Of a stretch of 64,000 bases of DNA, positions 16,689 through 26,093 are shown one piece after another; position 1 is the first letter of the stretch; the number at the start of each line of letters is the position of its first letter. Source of the DNA: Labrys monachus (GTDB lineage: Bacteria > Pseudomonadota > Alphaproteobacteria > Rhizobiales > Labraceae); assembly GCF_030814655.1 (NCBI RefSeq), contig NZ_JAUSVK010000001.1:6083001-6147000 (forward strand), written 5' to 3'. The translations under genes and the position numbers were made by a program. Below the pieces are notes generated by a model. The model was given only the letters and a program-made list of their open reading frames with translations, made no database searches and had not been told where the DNA came from.

Positions 16689-17830
16689 CCCCGAGTCCGT
16701 AGAATCCCGGCAAATAGCTGCGAAGGCTTGCGGAATCGGCGCTGATGGATTCAGATTACGGGATGATCAGAGGCCAATTCCTGACCGCTTCGGAACGCCA
16801 GCATTTGCTGGGGCTGGTTCGCCGCCCGTCTGGCCAGCATGGCCCGGCGCGGCGGGCGCATGCGATCTTGCTTCTGGATGACGGGCTCGCCGTGCCGGAG
16901 GTGGCGCGGGTGCTTTATGTTGATGACGACACTGTTTACCAGTGGCATCAACGCTGGACATCGGGCGGTGTTGAGCGTCTGACGGATTTCGGCTGGAAGG
17001 GCAGCCTGCCGCGTCTTTCGACGCCGCAGGAAATAGACTTGGTGAAAGCGCTGATGGCGCGCGTGTTCACCAGCACGTCCGAGATCATTGCCCTTGTAGA
17101 GAAGCGGTTTTCCATCGCCTACAGCCGATCCGGGATGATCAAGCTGCTCGATCGCCTCGGGTTCGAATACAAGAAGCCGAAGGCGCTGCCGCGCTTGCCG
17201 ACAGTGCAAGCGCAACAAGCGTTCATAGCCGAGTATTCCCGTCTTCTCAGCGGACTCGCGGCCAATGACCAGATGGTTTTCCTTGATGCTGTCCATCCAG
17301 AATACCAGAGCCGTCCGGCTCATGGTTGGATCAAAAAAGGCGATCCGGTTGCCATCTTGCGGACGGCCGGTCGCCAGCGGCTGAACCTGCATGGCGCCAT
17401 CAATCTGGAAAGCGGTCTCTGCCAGATCGTCGAAGGGGAAACCGTCAACGCAGAGACGACCATCCGCCTGTTCTCGCGCCTGCTTTCCGCCTATCCGGGG
17501 GCGGGGAAAATCCATGTTTTCCTCGACAATGCCAGATACCACCACGCCAAGGAGGTCGAGGCATGGATGGTCGAGCACGGACAAAGGATCGATCTCAGAT
17601 TCCTGCCACCCTACGCGCCAAATCTCAACGCGATCGAGCGACTATGGCGCGTCATGCACACGTCGGTCACCCACAACAAATACTATGAAAGCTTCGCTGA
17701 TTTCGTAGATGCAGTGAACATGTTCTTCCGAAAAACACTACCAAGTCAATGGCATAAGTTGAGAGACTTTGTCTCCGATGACTTCCATGTCATCGACCCG
17801 CGAGATTTCCGGGTTTTGATGTAGGCCGGG
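16689..17830 (+). mobile_element. Second IS630-family insertion sequence, intact
   Basis: A full transposase gene is bracketed by imperfect inverted repeats (CCCC-GAGTCC...CCCGG on the left; complement CCCGGCCTAC...CCCGG on the right). TA dinucleotides at 16687-16688 and 17831-17832 fit TA-target insertion. It is not closely similar to the element at 7112-8169: its transposase is a single frame. It lies between lptC and the RNase D gene, which are neighbours in relatives. Confidence 0.8.
16745..17824 (+). CDS. IS630-family transposase (single frame)
   Basis: This 359-residue transposase has two helix-turn-helix regions (LAVPEVARVLYVDDDTVYQW near residue 48; FSIAYSRSGMIKLLDRLGF near residue 122) and a DDE domain. 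The domain has VFLDAVHPEYQSRP (first Asp near 179), KIHVFLDNARYHHAK (second Asp near 258) and LPPYAPNLNAIERLWRVMH (third residue Glu near 300). In the DDE third block the usual Asp-Leu-Asn-Pro is Asn-Leu-Asn-Ala, a common variant. All catalytic residues are present. Confidence 0.92.
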   Translation: MDSDYGMIRGQFLTASERQHLLGLVRRPSGQHGPARRAHAILLLDDGLAVPEVARVLYVDDDTVYQWHQRWTSGGVERLTDFGWKGSLPRLSTPQEIDLVKALMARVFTSTSEIIALVEKRFSIAYSRSGMIKLLDRLGFEYKKPKALPRLPTVQAQQAFIAEYSRLLSGLAANDQMVFLDAVHPEYQSRPAHGWIKKGDPVAILRTAGRQRLNLHGAINLESGLCQIVEGETVNAETTIRLFSRLLSAYPGAGKIHVFLDNARYHHAKEVEAWMVEHGQRIDLRFLPPYAPNLNAIERLWRVMHTSVTHNKYYESFADFVDAVNMFFRKTLPSQWHKLRDFVSDDFHVIDPRDFRVLM

Positions 17831-17960
17831 TATAGCAGAATTGTCCACAGGGATAAACGATCGCCTGCGCATGGCGGCAATGGCGCGACGGCAGACCTGC
17901 AAAGGTCTCCGGCGGATTTCAGCGGGCCGGCGGGTTGCCCTGCCTCGGGGCGATCGCGCC

Positions 17961-18575
17961 TCAGCCGTGGGCGAAGATGTCGACGTCGGGCCAGCCGCCG
18001 AGATCGAGCAGGGCGCGCGTCGGCAGGAAACGGAAGCAGGCGGCGGCGATGGCGGTGCGCCCCTCGCGCGCGATGTTGGCGTCGAGCTTGGCCTTGAGCT
18101 CATGCAGGTGCAGCACGTCGGAAGCGGCATAGGCGAGCTGGGCGTCGGTGAGCGTCTCGGCGCCCCAGTCGGAGGATTGCTGCTGCTTGGAGAGGTCGAT
18201 GCCCAGCAATTCGCGCGTCAGGTCCTTGAGGCCGTGGCGGTCGGTATAGGTGCGCACCAGCTTGGAGGCGATCTTGGTGCAGTAGACGGGCTGCGTCACC
18301 ACCCCGAACGCCTTGTAGAGCATGGCGACGTCGAAACGGGCGAAGTGGAAGATCTTGGTGACCGAGGCGTCGGCCAGAAGCTTCGCCAGGTTCGGCGCCT
18401 CCTTCTGGCCGCGCATGATCTGCACCACGTCCGCCGTGCCGTCGCCGGGCGACAGCTGCACGACGCAGAGCCGGTCGCGATGCGGGTTGAGCCCCATCGT
18501 CTCGGTGTCGATGGCGGCGCTCGAGGCGTAGCGGGAGAGATCGGGCAGATCGCCACGATGATAACGAATGGTCAC
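17961..18575 (-). CDS. rnd: Ribonuclease D-like 3'-5' exonuclease
   Basis: This 204-residue protein is a single DEDDy exonuclease domain. It has the Asp and Glu in IDTETMGLN (near residue 23), the Asp in FHFARFDVAML (near 78) and the Tyr and Asp in LAYAASDVLHL (near 150). HRDC domains of full-length RNase D are absent, so it is the short form common in Rhizobiales, probably trimming stable RNA 3' ends. The GTG start at 18575 is chosen because AGGA sits 8 bases upstream and the protein then begins at the family's usual TIRYHxGDLP. It is divergent from the ubiB-like gene. Confidence 0.88.
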   Translation of the reverse strand: MTIRYHRGDLPDLSRYASSAAIDTETMGLNPHRDRLCVVQLSPGDGTADVVQIMRGQKEAPNLAKLLADASVTKIFHFARFDVAMLYKAFGVVTQPVYCTKIASKLVRTYTDRHGLKDLTRELLGIDLSKQQQSSDWGAETLTDAQLAYAASDVLHLHELKAKLDANIAREGRTAIAAACFRFLPTRALLDLGGWPDVDIFAHG

Positions 18576-18805
18576 GGAAGATCCTGAAGTCGCGATTGTC
18601 CTGTCCCTGCGACATAGAACCGGTTCGGCGCGCCATGCAAGCCGCTTCATGGGATCATGTCGTTTGCGTGGCGCCCGGCACGATGCGCCGTCCGGCTCGG
18701 GCAAAGGGCCGGAAAAGAAGGGCGGGGCGGCGGCCGGCCGTCCCAGGAAGGTTTGACCGGCGGCCGGCCCGTGCTATCGACCTGCGTCCCTCCCATTGGC
18801 TCGGC

Positions 18806-20377
18806 TTGATCTTGGCATCCTTCCTCGACCCGTTCCGTCTCATGCGCGCCGGCTGGATGCTGGCCCGCGAGGGCGCGCTTGGCCTCGTCGACGTCGCCGA
18901 ACTGCCGGCGTCGGCGCGCCTGGCCGTCCGCCTCGGCCGGCTGGCCGAGCGGCGCGACGTCGCGGGCGGCAAGGGCCTGGCGACGGCGCTCGGCCGCCTC
19001 GGGCCGAGCTGGGTGAAGCTCGGCCAGTTCCTCGCCACCCGGCCGGACGTCGTCGGCTTCGGCGTCGCCCGCGACCTCGAGGCCCTGCAGGACCGCATGC
19101 CGCCCTTCGGCCAGGACATCGCGGTCGCCGAGATCGAGCGGGCACTGGGCGGGCCGCTCGGGCAGTTCTTCGCTGAGCTGTCGCAGCCGGTGGCGGCCGC
19201 CTCGGTGGCGCAGGTCCACAAGGCGACGATCCGCGACGAGGCGGGCACGCGCCAGGTCGCGGTGAAGATCCTGCGCCCGGGCATCGACCGGCGGTTCCGG
19301 CGCGACCTCTCCGCCTTCTATTTCGCCGCCCGCATGATCGAGCGGCTCAATCCGCGGTTCAAGCGCCTGAAGCCGGTCGAGGCGGTCGACATGCTGGCGC
19401 GGACGGTGGCCTTCGAGATGGATTTTCGCCTCGAAGCCGCCGCGCTCTCGGAAATGGCGGAGAACATCGCCGACGATCCGGATTTCCGCATCCCCGCGCC
19501 GGACTGGAACCGCACGGCCCGCAGCGTGCTCACGCTGGAATGGATCGACGGCATCGCGCTGTCCGATCTCGACAGCCTCAGGGCGGCCGGGTTCGACCTG
19601 AAGAATCTCGGGCGCATCATCATCCAGTCCTTCCTGCGCCACGCCATCCGCGACGGCTTCTTCCATGCCGACATGCATCAGGGCAATCTGATGATCGACC
19701 GGGCGGGCAACCTCGTCGCCGTCGATTTCGGCATCATGGGGCGGGCCGGCCTGAAGGAACGGCGCTTCCTGGCCGAAATCCTGCACGGCTTCATCACCCG
19801 CAATTACCGCCGGGTGGCGGAGGTGCATTTCGAGGCGGGCTATGTGCCCGCGACCCATTCGATCGACGATTTCGCCCAGGCGATCCGCGCCATCGGCGAG
19901 CCGATCCACCAGAAGCGGGCCGACGAGATCTCGATGGCCAAGCTCCTCACCTTGCTGTTCGAGGTGACCGACCTCTTCGACATGAAGACGCGGCCGGAGC
20001 TGATCCTGCTGCAGAAGACCATGGTGGTGGTCGAGGGCGTGGCGCGGCGGCTCGATCCGCAGCTCGACATGTGGGCGACCGCCGATCCGGTGGTGCGCGA
20101 ATGGATCGAGCGCAATCTCGGCCCGCTCGGCAAGCTCGGCGACTTCGGCAGCCAGACCTGGGAAGCCGGCAAGTCGCTGACCCTGCTGCCGGGCCTCATT
20201 CACCGGGCGCAGGTGCTGGGGCAAAGGCTGGAGGAGGCGGCGGAGAAGGGCTTCGGGCTGCATGTCGACAGCATCGAGGCGATCGGCAGGGCCGAGGCGC
20301 GGCGCGCGCGCTGGAGCACCGCGGCGCTGTGGATCATCGCTGCTGCGCTGATCTACATCGCCTGGCACCTGGCCTGA
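18806..20377 (+). CDS. ubiB: UbiB/AarF/ABC1-family atypical kinase
   Basis: UbiB-family proteins are ATPases of the inner membrane needed for ubiquinone synthesis or trafficking. Visible motifs are the KxGQ region SWVKLGQFLATRPD, the Ala-rich loop AAASVAQVHKA, the lysine in QVAVKIL, FHADMHQGNLMID with the catalytic loop, and VDFGIMGR (the DFG equivalent). A C-terminal hydrophobic segment (ALWIIAAALIYIAWHL) anchors it. The start is uncertain: the frame is open from 18596. TTG at 18806 or 18812 would give the family's usual length, and ATG 18841 is the first ATG near the conserved MRAGWMLAREG. Confidence 0.88.
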   Translation: MILASFLDPFRLMRAGWMLAREGALGLVDVAELPASARLAVRLGRLAERRDVAGGKGLATALGRLGPSWVKLGQFLATRPDVVGFGVARDLEALQDRMPPFGQDIAVAEIERALGGPLGQFFAELSQPVAAASVAQVHKATIRDEAGTRQVAVKILRPGIDRRFRRDLSAFYFAARMIERLNPRFKRLKPVEAVDMLARTVAFEMDFRLEAAALSEMAENIADDPDFRIPAPDWNRTARSVLTLEWIDGIALSDLDSLRAAGFDLKNLGRIIIQSFLRHAIRDGFFHADMHQGNLMIDRAGNLVAVDFGIMGRAGLKERRFLAEILHGFITRNYRRVAEVHFEAGYVPATHSIDDFAQAIRAIGEPIHQKRADEISMAKLLTLLFEVTDLFDMKTRPELILLQKTMVVVEGVARRLDPQLDMWATADPVVREWIERNLGPLGKLGDFGSQTWEAGKSLTLLPGLIHRAQVLGQRLEEAAEKGFGLHVDSIEAIGRAEARRARWSTAALWIIAAALIYIAWHLA

Positions 20378-20640
20378 ACGCTGTTTCATGGGAAACGGGA
20401 GCGGACGTCCTGGGTGCTAAGTCGCAGGAAATAAAGCGGCTTCTCTTCTCCCGCATCGGAGAAGGTGGCGCGCAACGCCGGATGGCGGTTTAGCGTTCCC
20501 GGTATAGGCACACCTTTTCGGCTTTTCTCGTTGAGGTTGAGTCCCTCATCCCCTGCCGGGACCTTCTCCCCGCCCGGGAGAAGGCCGCTCGTTCTGGTAT
20601 ATCCGCGCTTATGGACCGGACGTCGGCGCCCCGAACGACC
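20378..20640. repeat. Intergenic region with dispersed repeat copies
   Basis: No gene is seen. It contains GTCCCTCATCCCCTGCCGGG followed by ACCTTCTCCCCGCCCGGGAG (about 20540-20585), an inverted copy of the repeat at 27143-27186. A fragment resembling the CGGGAGCGGAC repeat family is at about 20396. These are probably REP-like palindromic units between the convergent ubiB and cysNC genes. Confidence 0.7.
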
Positions 20641-22545
20641 CTACAGGCCCCAATCGTCCCGATGTTCCAGGAAGCCGCGTTCGCGCAGGGTCTTCACCAC
20701 GATTTCGGCGAGGGATTCCGCCGTCGCCCCGGGCGTGCGCAGGACGAGTTCGGCCTGCTCCGGCTTCTCATAGGGGCTGTCGATGCCGGTGAAGTTGCGG
20801 ATCTGGCCGGCCATCGCCTTGGCGTAGAGGCCCTTGGGATCGCGCCGGATGCAGTCCTCGATCGGGGTGTCGACGAAGATCTCGATGAACTCGCCGTTCT
20901 CCACCAGGGAGCGCACCAGGCTGCGCTCGGCGGCGAAGGGCGAGATGAAGGAGCACAGCACGATCAGCCCGGATTCCACGAAGAGCTTGGCGACCTCGCC
21001 GACGCGGCGGATGTTCTCGACCCGGTCGGCATCGCTGAAGCCGAGATCGCGGTTGAGCCCGTGGCGCATATTGTCGCCGTCGAGCAGCATGGTGTGGTGG
21101 CCGGCACGGGCGAGCTGGGCCTCGACCAGATTGGCGATGGTCGACTTGCCGGATCCGGACAGGCCGGTGAACCAGACGACCGCCGCCTTCTGGTGCTTCA
21201 TCGCGGCGCGCGCCGCCTTGTCGATGGTGTGGGAGTGGCGGTGGACATTGGTGGCGCGGCGCAGCGCGAAATCGATCATGCCCGCCGCCGCCGTCTGGTT
21301 GGTGGTGCGGTCGATCAGAATGAAGGCGCCGGTCTCGCGGTTGTCGCGATAGGCGTCCAGCGCCACCGGCACGCCGGTTGACAGGTTGACGACGCCGATC
21401 TCGTTGAGCTGGAGCGTCCGGGCGGCCAGGCTCTCCTGGGTGTTGACGTCGATCTTGTGCTTGATCGAGGTGACCGCCGCCGGCACGAATTTGGTGCCGA
21501 TGCGCATCATGTAGGAGCGGCCGGGCAGCAGGGCCTCCTCCGCCATCCAGATGACATGGGCCGCGAACTGGTCGACCACGTCCGGCCGCTCGGAAGGAAG
21601 CGACAGCACGTCGCCGCGCGCCGCATCGATCTCGTCGGCGAGCGTCAGCGTCACGGCGTCGCCCGCCACCGCCTCGTCGAGATCGCCGTCCTGGGTGACG
21701 ATGCGTGTCACCACCGAGGACTTGCCCGAGGAGGCCACGGTCACCGCGTCGCCGGGGCGGATCGAACCGGAGGCGACGGTGCCGGCGAAGCCGCGGAAAT
21801 CGAGATTGGGCCGGTTGACCCATTGCACGGGAAAGCGGAACGGCTTCCTCAGCCGGTCGGAGGCGATGTCCACCGTCTCCAGATGCTCGATCAGGCTCGG
21901 CCCCTGATACCAGGCGATATTGCCCGAGCGGCTCGAGACATTGTCGCCGTAGCGGGCCGACATCGGGATCGGCGTGACCGAGGAAAAGCCGAGCCCGGCG
22001 GAGAAGGTGGCGAAATCGCTGACGATGCGGTCGAACACCGCCCTGTCATAGCCGACGAGGTCGATCTTGTTCACGGCGACGACGACATGGCGGATGCCGA
22101 GCAGCGAGCAGATGGTGGCGTGGCGCTTGGTCTGCACCAGGACGCCCTTGCGCGCATCGATCATCAGCACGGCGAGATCGGCCGTGGAGGCGCCCGTCGC
22201 CATGTTGCGGGTATATTGCTCGTGGCCGGGCGTATCGGCGACGATGAAGGAGCGCCTGGCGGTGGAGAAGAAGCGATAGGCGACGTCGATGGTGATGCCC
22301 TGCTCGCGCTCGGCCTCGAGCCCGTCGACCAGAAGGGCGAGATCGATGTCCTCGCCCGTCGTGCCGTGGCGGCGCGAATCCTTGGCCAGCGCCGCGAGCT
22401 GGTCTTCGAAGATCAGCTTGGAATCATAGAGCAGGCGGCCGATCAGGGTCGACTTGCCGTCGTCGACGGAGCCGCAGGTCAGGAAGCGCAGGAGCTCCTT
22501 CTCGCGGGGCTTGAGCATTTCGGCGAGGGAGGGATGGGCGTTCAT
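20641..22545 (-). CDS. cysNC: Bifunctional sulfate adenylyltransferase subunit 1 / APS kinase
   Basis: This 634-residue fusion activates sulfate. The N-terminal CysN GTPase has the G1 loop [17 protein letters not shown] (near residue 26), [13 protein letters not shown] (G3) and NKIDLV (G4). It drives CysD to make adenosine phosphosulfate. EF-Tu-like domains follow to about residue 435. The C-terminal CysC kinase (from about residue 445) has Walker [10 protein letters not shown] and the [11 protein letters not shown] loop and makes PAPS. The start at 22545 overlaps the cysD stop by one base (TGATG), so the two genes are coupled. Confidence 0.95.
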   Translation of the reverse strand: MNAHPSLAEMLKPREKELLRFLTCGSVDDGKSTLIGRLLYDSKLIFEDQLAALAKDSRRHGTTGEDIDLALLVDGLEAEREQGITIDVAYRFFSTARRSFIVADTPGHEQYTRNMATGASTADLAVLMIDARKGVLVQTKRHATICSLLGIRHVVVAVNKIDLVGYDRAVFDRIVSDFATFSAGLGFSSVTPIPMSARYGDNVSSRSGNIAWYQGPSLIEHLETVDIASDRLRKPFRFPVQWVNRPNLDFRGFAGTVASGSIRPGDAVTVASSGKSSVVTRIVTQDGDLDEAVAGDAVTLTLADEIDAARGDVLSLPSERPDVVDQFAAHVIWMAEEALLPGRSYMMRIGTKFVPAAVTSIKHKIDVNTQESLAARTLQLNEIGVVNLSTGVPVALDAYRDNRETGAFILIDRTTNQTAAAGMIDFALRRATNVHRHSHTIDKAARAAMKHQKAAVVWFTGLSGSGKSTIANLVEAQLARAGHHTMLLDGDNMRHGLNRDLGFSDADRVENIRRVGEVAKLFVESGLIVLCSFISPFAAERSLVRSLVENGEFIEIFVDTPIEDCIRRDPKGLYAKAMAGQIRNFTGIDSPYEKPEQAELVLRTPGATAESLAEIVVKTLRERGFLEHRDDWGL

Positions 22546-23453
22546 CAGAAATAACCCTCGCGCTTCTTCTTTTCCATCGACGCGGCTTCGTCGCTGTCGA
22601 TCAGGCGGCCCTGGCGCTCGGAGGTGCGGGCGGTGAGCATCTCGCGCACGATGTCCTCCACCGAGGTGGCGTCCGAATCGATGGCGCCCGACAAGGGATA
22701 GCATCCGAGGGTGCGGAAGCGGACCCGGCGCATCTGCGGCACCTCGCCCGGCTCCAGCGGCAGGCGTTCGTCGTCGACCATCAGCATCGTGCCCGAACGG
22801 AACACCACCGGCCGCTCCTTGGCGAGATAGAGCGGCACGATCGGAATGTCCTCTTCCAGGATATATTGCCAGATGTCGAGTTCGGTCCAGTTGGAGAGCG
22901 GAAAGACGCGGATCGACTCGCCCTGCCGGATCTTGGTGTTGTAGAGCGACCACAATTCCGGGCGCTGGTTCCGCGGATCCCAGCTGTGGCTGGCGGTGCG
23001 GAAGGAGAAGATACGTTCCTTGGCGCGGCTCTTCTCCTCGTCGCGCCGGGCACCGCCGAAGGCCGCATCGAACTTGTAGCGGTCGAGCGCCTGGCGCAGT
23101 CCTTCGGTCTTCATCACCTGGGTGTGCAGGGAGGAACCGGAGTCGATCGGATTGATGCCGCGGTCGAGCCCGTCCTGGTTGATGTGGACGATGAGATCCA
23201 GGCCGTAACGCAGCGCGATCTCGTCGCGGAAGGCGATCATGTCCCGGAACTTCCAGGTCGTGTCGACATGCAGCAGCGGAAACGGCAGCTTGCCCGGAAA
23301 GAAGGCCTTGAGGGCCAGATGCAGCATCACCCCCGAATCCTTGCCGATGGAATACAGCATGACCGGATTGGAGAATTCGGCCGCGACTTCGCGCATGATG
23401 CCGATCGACTCGGCTTCGAGCCGCTTGAGGTGAGGAGACAGGGAGCGAGCCAT
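22545..23453 (-). CDS. cysD: Sulfate adenylyltransferase subunit 2
   Basis: This 302-residue subunit belongs to the PAPS-reductase/ATP-pyrophosphatase superfamily and adenylates sulfate when driven by the CysN GTPase. The PP-loop [13 protein letters not shown] is near residue 36, with LHVDTTWKF and [20 protein letters not shown] further on. The ATG at 23453 gives the family's usual N-terminus ([18 protein letters not shown]). An in-frame start 60 bases upstream is unlikely. It is the first gene of the cysD-cysNC operon. Confidence 0.95.
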   Translation of the reverse strand: MARSLSPHLKRLEAESIGIMREVAAEFSNPVMLYSIGKDSGVMLHLALKAFFPGKLPFPLLHVDTTWKFRDMIAFRDEIALRYGLDLIVHINQDGLDRGINPIDSGSSLHTQVMKTEGLRQALDRYKFDAAFGGARRDEEKSRAKERIFSFRTASHSWDPRNQRPELWSLYNTKIRQGESIRVFPLSNWTELDIWQYILEEDIPIVPLYLAKERPVVFRSGTMLMVDDERLPLEPGEVPQMRRVRFRTLGCYPLSGAIDSDATSVEDIVREMLTARTSERQGRLIDSDEAASMEKKKREGYF

Positions 23454-23731
23454 GAATGTCTTTTCACACGCAAAAATGCGTAATTGGGTGAATTTACATA
23501 GAAGGTCGGCCATGGCCGCGCAAGTGCGTTTCGCGCATGGTAATTATGAAGCACGCCGGCCCGGCGACCTCCGCCCCGCCTCGCCCTCGCACGGCGAAGC
23601 AGGATCCGCGCTCGCCCGCCGGAATTTACCGCGATCCCGCGGCCTGCGGCAAGATGTCCGCGCAGGCACGACGCGCCGCCCAGGGGCTGAGCGTTCCATG
23701 CATGGGAATGCCGGCACTCCGATGAAGGCTC
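23454..23731. other. Gap upstream of cysD
   Basis: No gene is recognised. The stretch holds the cysD promoter region on one side and the end of the FAD dehydrogenase gene on the other. The AT-rich segment at about 23455-23510 is the likely promoter zone of cysD. Confidence 0.4.
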
Positions 23732-24976
23732 CTATCCGAACCGCTTCAGGTCGAACGGGGCGACCGGAACCGGCGGCCGCTCGCCGGCGACGAGCGCGGC
23801 GACGATCGCGCCGGTGACCGGCGCCAGGGTCAGGCCGAGATGCTGGTGGCCGAAGGCATAGACGAGGTTGGACGCCTGCGGCATCCGGCCGATCGCCGGC
23901 AGATAGTCCGGCAAAGTGGGCCGCGCGCCGACCCAGCGGTTCCAGGGCCCGGCGGCGGGCAGGCCGAGGGCGGCGGCGTGGCGTTCCAGCCGCCGCCATT
24001 TGCGGGCGTCGGGCGGCGCGTCGAGCCGGCCGAATTCCACGAAGCCCGCGGCGCGCAGGCCGCTGTCGAAGCGCGTCACGATCATCGAGCGTTCCTCGAA
24101 CACGATCGGCGGCATGCCGGCCGGCCAGGCGTGGGACGGGCTCTGGATGTGGTAGCCGCGTTCGGCGATGATCGGGGCGCGGACGCCGAGCATCGCCATC
24201 AGGGCGCCGCTCTCGACGCCGACCGAGAGCACGAGATGCGGCGGGCGCAGGCGCTCGCCATCGTCCAGCACGGCTTCGGCCAGGCCGCCCCCGAGCCGGA
24301 GGCTGCGCACGAACCCTGTCCGGCGGTCGCCGCCGGCCTGGCGGAAGGCATGATCGAGCGCCGACAGAACCGCCGCGGGGTCGGCGACCTGGCCGGTGTT
24401 CTCGAAGACGACGGCGCCGGCGGGCGGCGTCCGCATCGCCGTGGCGAGCCAGGCGAGCTCGTCGCGGGAGGCGGCGTGGAAGCGCGCCTGGCCGACATCG
24501 GTGCCCTGCCAGGCCGCGAGGCCGCGCGCCGCCGCCGCCTCGCCGTGCCACACCACCGCATGGCCGCCCTCGCGCAGCAGGCCGCGCGGCTCGAGGCTGT
24601 CGGACAGCTCCCGCCAGGCCGGCATCGCCTGGGCGAGGAGGGAGCCGAGCGCCGCCCGGCCGGCGGCGAAGCGGTCCGGCCGGGCGGCGCGGGCGAAACG
24701 CAGGGCGAAGGGCAGCCATCGACCGGCCTGTCGGGGCGGCAGCGAAACCGGGCCGCCGAACAGCGCGAGGCGGCGCGGCAGCGAGCGCAGCGTCGCCTGC
24801 GAGGCCAGGGGTTCGGCCTGCTCGATGGCGATATGGCCGGCATTGCCATAGGAGGCCGGCGGCGGACTGCGCGCCGGATCGATCAGCAGCGTAGCGACGC
24901 CCCGGCGCTGCAGGGCCAGCGCGCAGCACAGGCCCACGATGCCGCCACCCATCACGACCGCTTTTTCCGCCGCCAC
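23732..24976 (-). CDS. FAD-dependent D-hydroxyproline/D-amino-acid dehydrogenase
   Basis: This 414-residue DAO-family flavoprotein begins at the dinucleotide-binding motif VVMGGGIVGLCCALALQRRG. The C-terminal RPTLPDYLPAIGRMPQ and GHQHLGLTLAPVTG blocks are typical of DadA-like dehydrogenases. Set divergently to a DapA-family deaminase and a hydroxyproline epimerase, it most likely oxidises cis-4-hydroxy-D-proline to pyrroline-4-hydroxy-2-carboxylate and passes electrons to the respiratory chain. The GTG start at 24976 is preferred because AGGAGG lies 5-6 bases upstream. The ATGs at 25003 and 25024 have poorer context, and the second overlaps the operator palindrome. Confidence 0.8.
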   Translation of the reverse strand: MAAEKAVVMGGGIVGLCCALALQRRGVATLLIDPARSPPPASYGNAGHIAIEQAEPLASQATLRSLPRRLALFGGPVSLPPRQAGRWLPFALRFARAARPDRFAAGRAALGSLLAQAMPAWRELSDSLEPRGLLREGGHAVVWHGEAAAARGLAAWQGTDVGQARFHAASRDELAWLATAMRTPPAGAVVFENTGQVADPAAVLSALDHAFRQAGGDRRTGFVRSLRLGGGLAEAVLDDGERLRPPHLVLSVGVESGALMAMLGVRAPIIAERGYHIQSPSHAWPAGMPPIVFEERSMIVTRFDSGLRAAGFVEFGRLDAPPDARKWRRLERHAAALGLPAAGPWNRWVGARPTLPDYLPAIGRMPQASNLVYAFGHQHLGLTLAPVTGAIVAALVAGERPPVPVAPFDLKRFG

Positions 24977-25022
24977 GAAACCTCCTCGAATGCCGCGGGG
25001 CATTCCCTCTTGATTCCGAGTC

Positions 25023-25041
25023 ATCGTATATAGTATACGAT
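25023..25041. promoter_or_regulatory. Palindromic operator, probable GntR binding site
   Basis: Perfect 8-base arms ATCGTATA and TATACGAT with a three-base spacer lie between the divergent dehydrogenase and deaminase genes. Half-sites of the type ATNGTATAC are typical targets of FCD-subfamily GntR regulators. The cluster's own GntR gene at 27332-27991 is the obvious candidate. Position suggests control of both directions. Confidence 0.75.
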
Positions 25042-25065
25042 TCCTGCGGACAATGGAGAACAACG

Positions 25066-25980
25066 ATGAAGACGAACTGGAACGGAGTGTTTCCCGCGGT
25101 GACGACGCAGTTCGACACCGATCTCGCAATCGATGTCGACGCCACGCAGCGCGTTCAGGATGCACTGGTACGGGATGGTGTCAACGGCCTCATCGTCCTC
25201 GGCACCTGCGGCGAGAACAACTCGCTGGAGGCGGATGAGAAGCGCCTCGTCCTCAAGGCCGCCGTCGAGGCGGTCCAGGGCCGCGTCCCCGTCGTCACCG
25301 GCGTCTCAGAACTCGATACCCGCCGCGCCATCGCCTATGCGAGGGATGCCGAGAAGCTCGGCGCCGACGGGCTGATGGTGCTGCCCGCCATGGTCTATGT
25401 GCCCAAGCCCGAAGAACTCACGGCGCATTTCCGCCTGATCGCCGAGGCGACCTCGCTGCCGATCATGCTCTACAACAACCCGCCGGCCTATCGCGTCAAC
25501 ATCGGCGCCGACGTGCTGCGGGCGCTGGAGGACGTGCCCAACATCGTCTGCGTCAAGGAGAGCGCGCCGGACCCCCGCCGCTTCACCGACCTCATCAACA
25601 TTTTCGGCGACCGCTTCGAGCTCTTCGCCGGCCTCGACGACGTCGCGCTGGAAGGCCTGATGCTCGGCGCCAAGGGCTGGGTCTCAGGCCTGACCAGCGC
25701 CTTCCCGCAGGAATCGGTGCAGCTCGTCAAGGCGGCCGCCCGCGGCGACTGGGAGATGGCGCGCCGCATCTATCGCTGGTTCATGCCGCTGCTCCATCTC
25801 GACGCCGAGCACGACCTCGTGCAGTCGATCAAGCTCGCCGAGCAGATCATGGGCCGCGGCTCCGAACGGGTGCGCCCGCCGCGCTGGCCGCTCACCGGCG
25901 CCCGCCGCGCCGAGGTCATCGCGATGGTCGAGAAGGCCGCCGCCACCCGCCCGAGCCTGTCCCTCGACAAGGCGGCGTAA
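25066..25980 (+). CDS. DapA-family lyase/deaminase, probable pyrroline-4-hydroxy-2-carboxylate deaminase
   Basis: This 304-residue (beta/alpha)8 protein has the DapA-family features: GTCGENNSLEADEK (substrate-binding loop near residue 46), the tyrosine in MLYNNPP (near 136) and the Schiff-base lysine in IVCVKESAPD (near 164). Context with a hydroxyproline epimerase and a D-amino-acid dehydrogenase points to deamination of pyrroline-4-hydroxy-2-carboxylate to 2-oxoglutarate semialdehyde, as in known 4-hydroxyproline pathways. A diaminopimelate role is unlikely in this setting. GGAG lies about 10 bases before the ATG. The epimerase gene follows after 113 bases. Confidence 0.8.
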   Translation: MKTNWNGVFPAVTTQFDTDLAIDVDATQRVQDALVRDGVNGLIVLGTCGENNSLEADEKRLVLKAAVEAVQGRVPVVTGVSELDTRRAIAYARDAEKLGADGLMVLPAMVYVPKPEELTAHFRLIAEATSLPIMLYNNPPAYRVNIGADVLRALEDVPNIVCVKESAPDPRRFTDLINIFGDRFELFAGLDDVALEGLMLGAKGWVSGLTSAFPQESVQLVKAAARGDWEMARRIYRWFMPLLHLDAEHDLVQSIKLAEQIMGRGSERVRPPRWPLTGARRAEVIAMVEKAAATRPSLSLDKAA

Positions 25981-26093
25981 CGCTCCTCCGGCCGCGGCGT
26001 TTCCGTGCCGGTCGGGGACCGGCACACCGGTGGGCGGGTCCCGACCCGCCCCTTCGGATCCACGCATACCACCCACCAGAAACCGGCGACATC
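25981..26093. repeat. Intergenic spacer with GTGCCGGTC repeat, copy 1
   Basis: Bases 26005-26046 form a repeat with internal palindromes (GTGCCGGTCGGGGACCGGCA then CACCGGTGGGCGGGTCC). An inverted, nearly identical copy lies at 46234-46278. It sits within the hydroxyproline operon, between the deaminase and epimerase genes. Confidence 0.75.

Noticed and set aside
16689-17830. Second IS630-family element considered as a copy of the first
   Set aside because: The transposases differ in length, frame structure and DDE-flanking sequence, so they are separate elements.
18647-20389. Long minus-strand frame opposite the ubiB-like gene
   Set aside because: Same reason: a codon-position shadow of a high-GC gene without motifs or ribosome-binding site.
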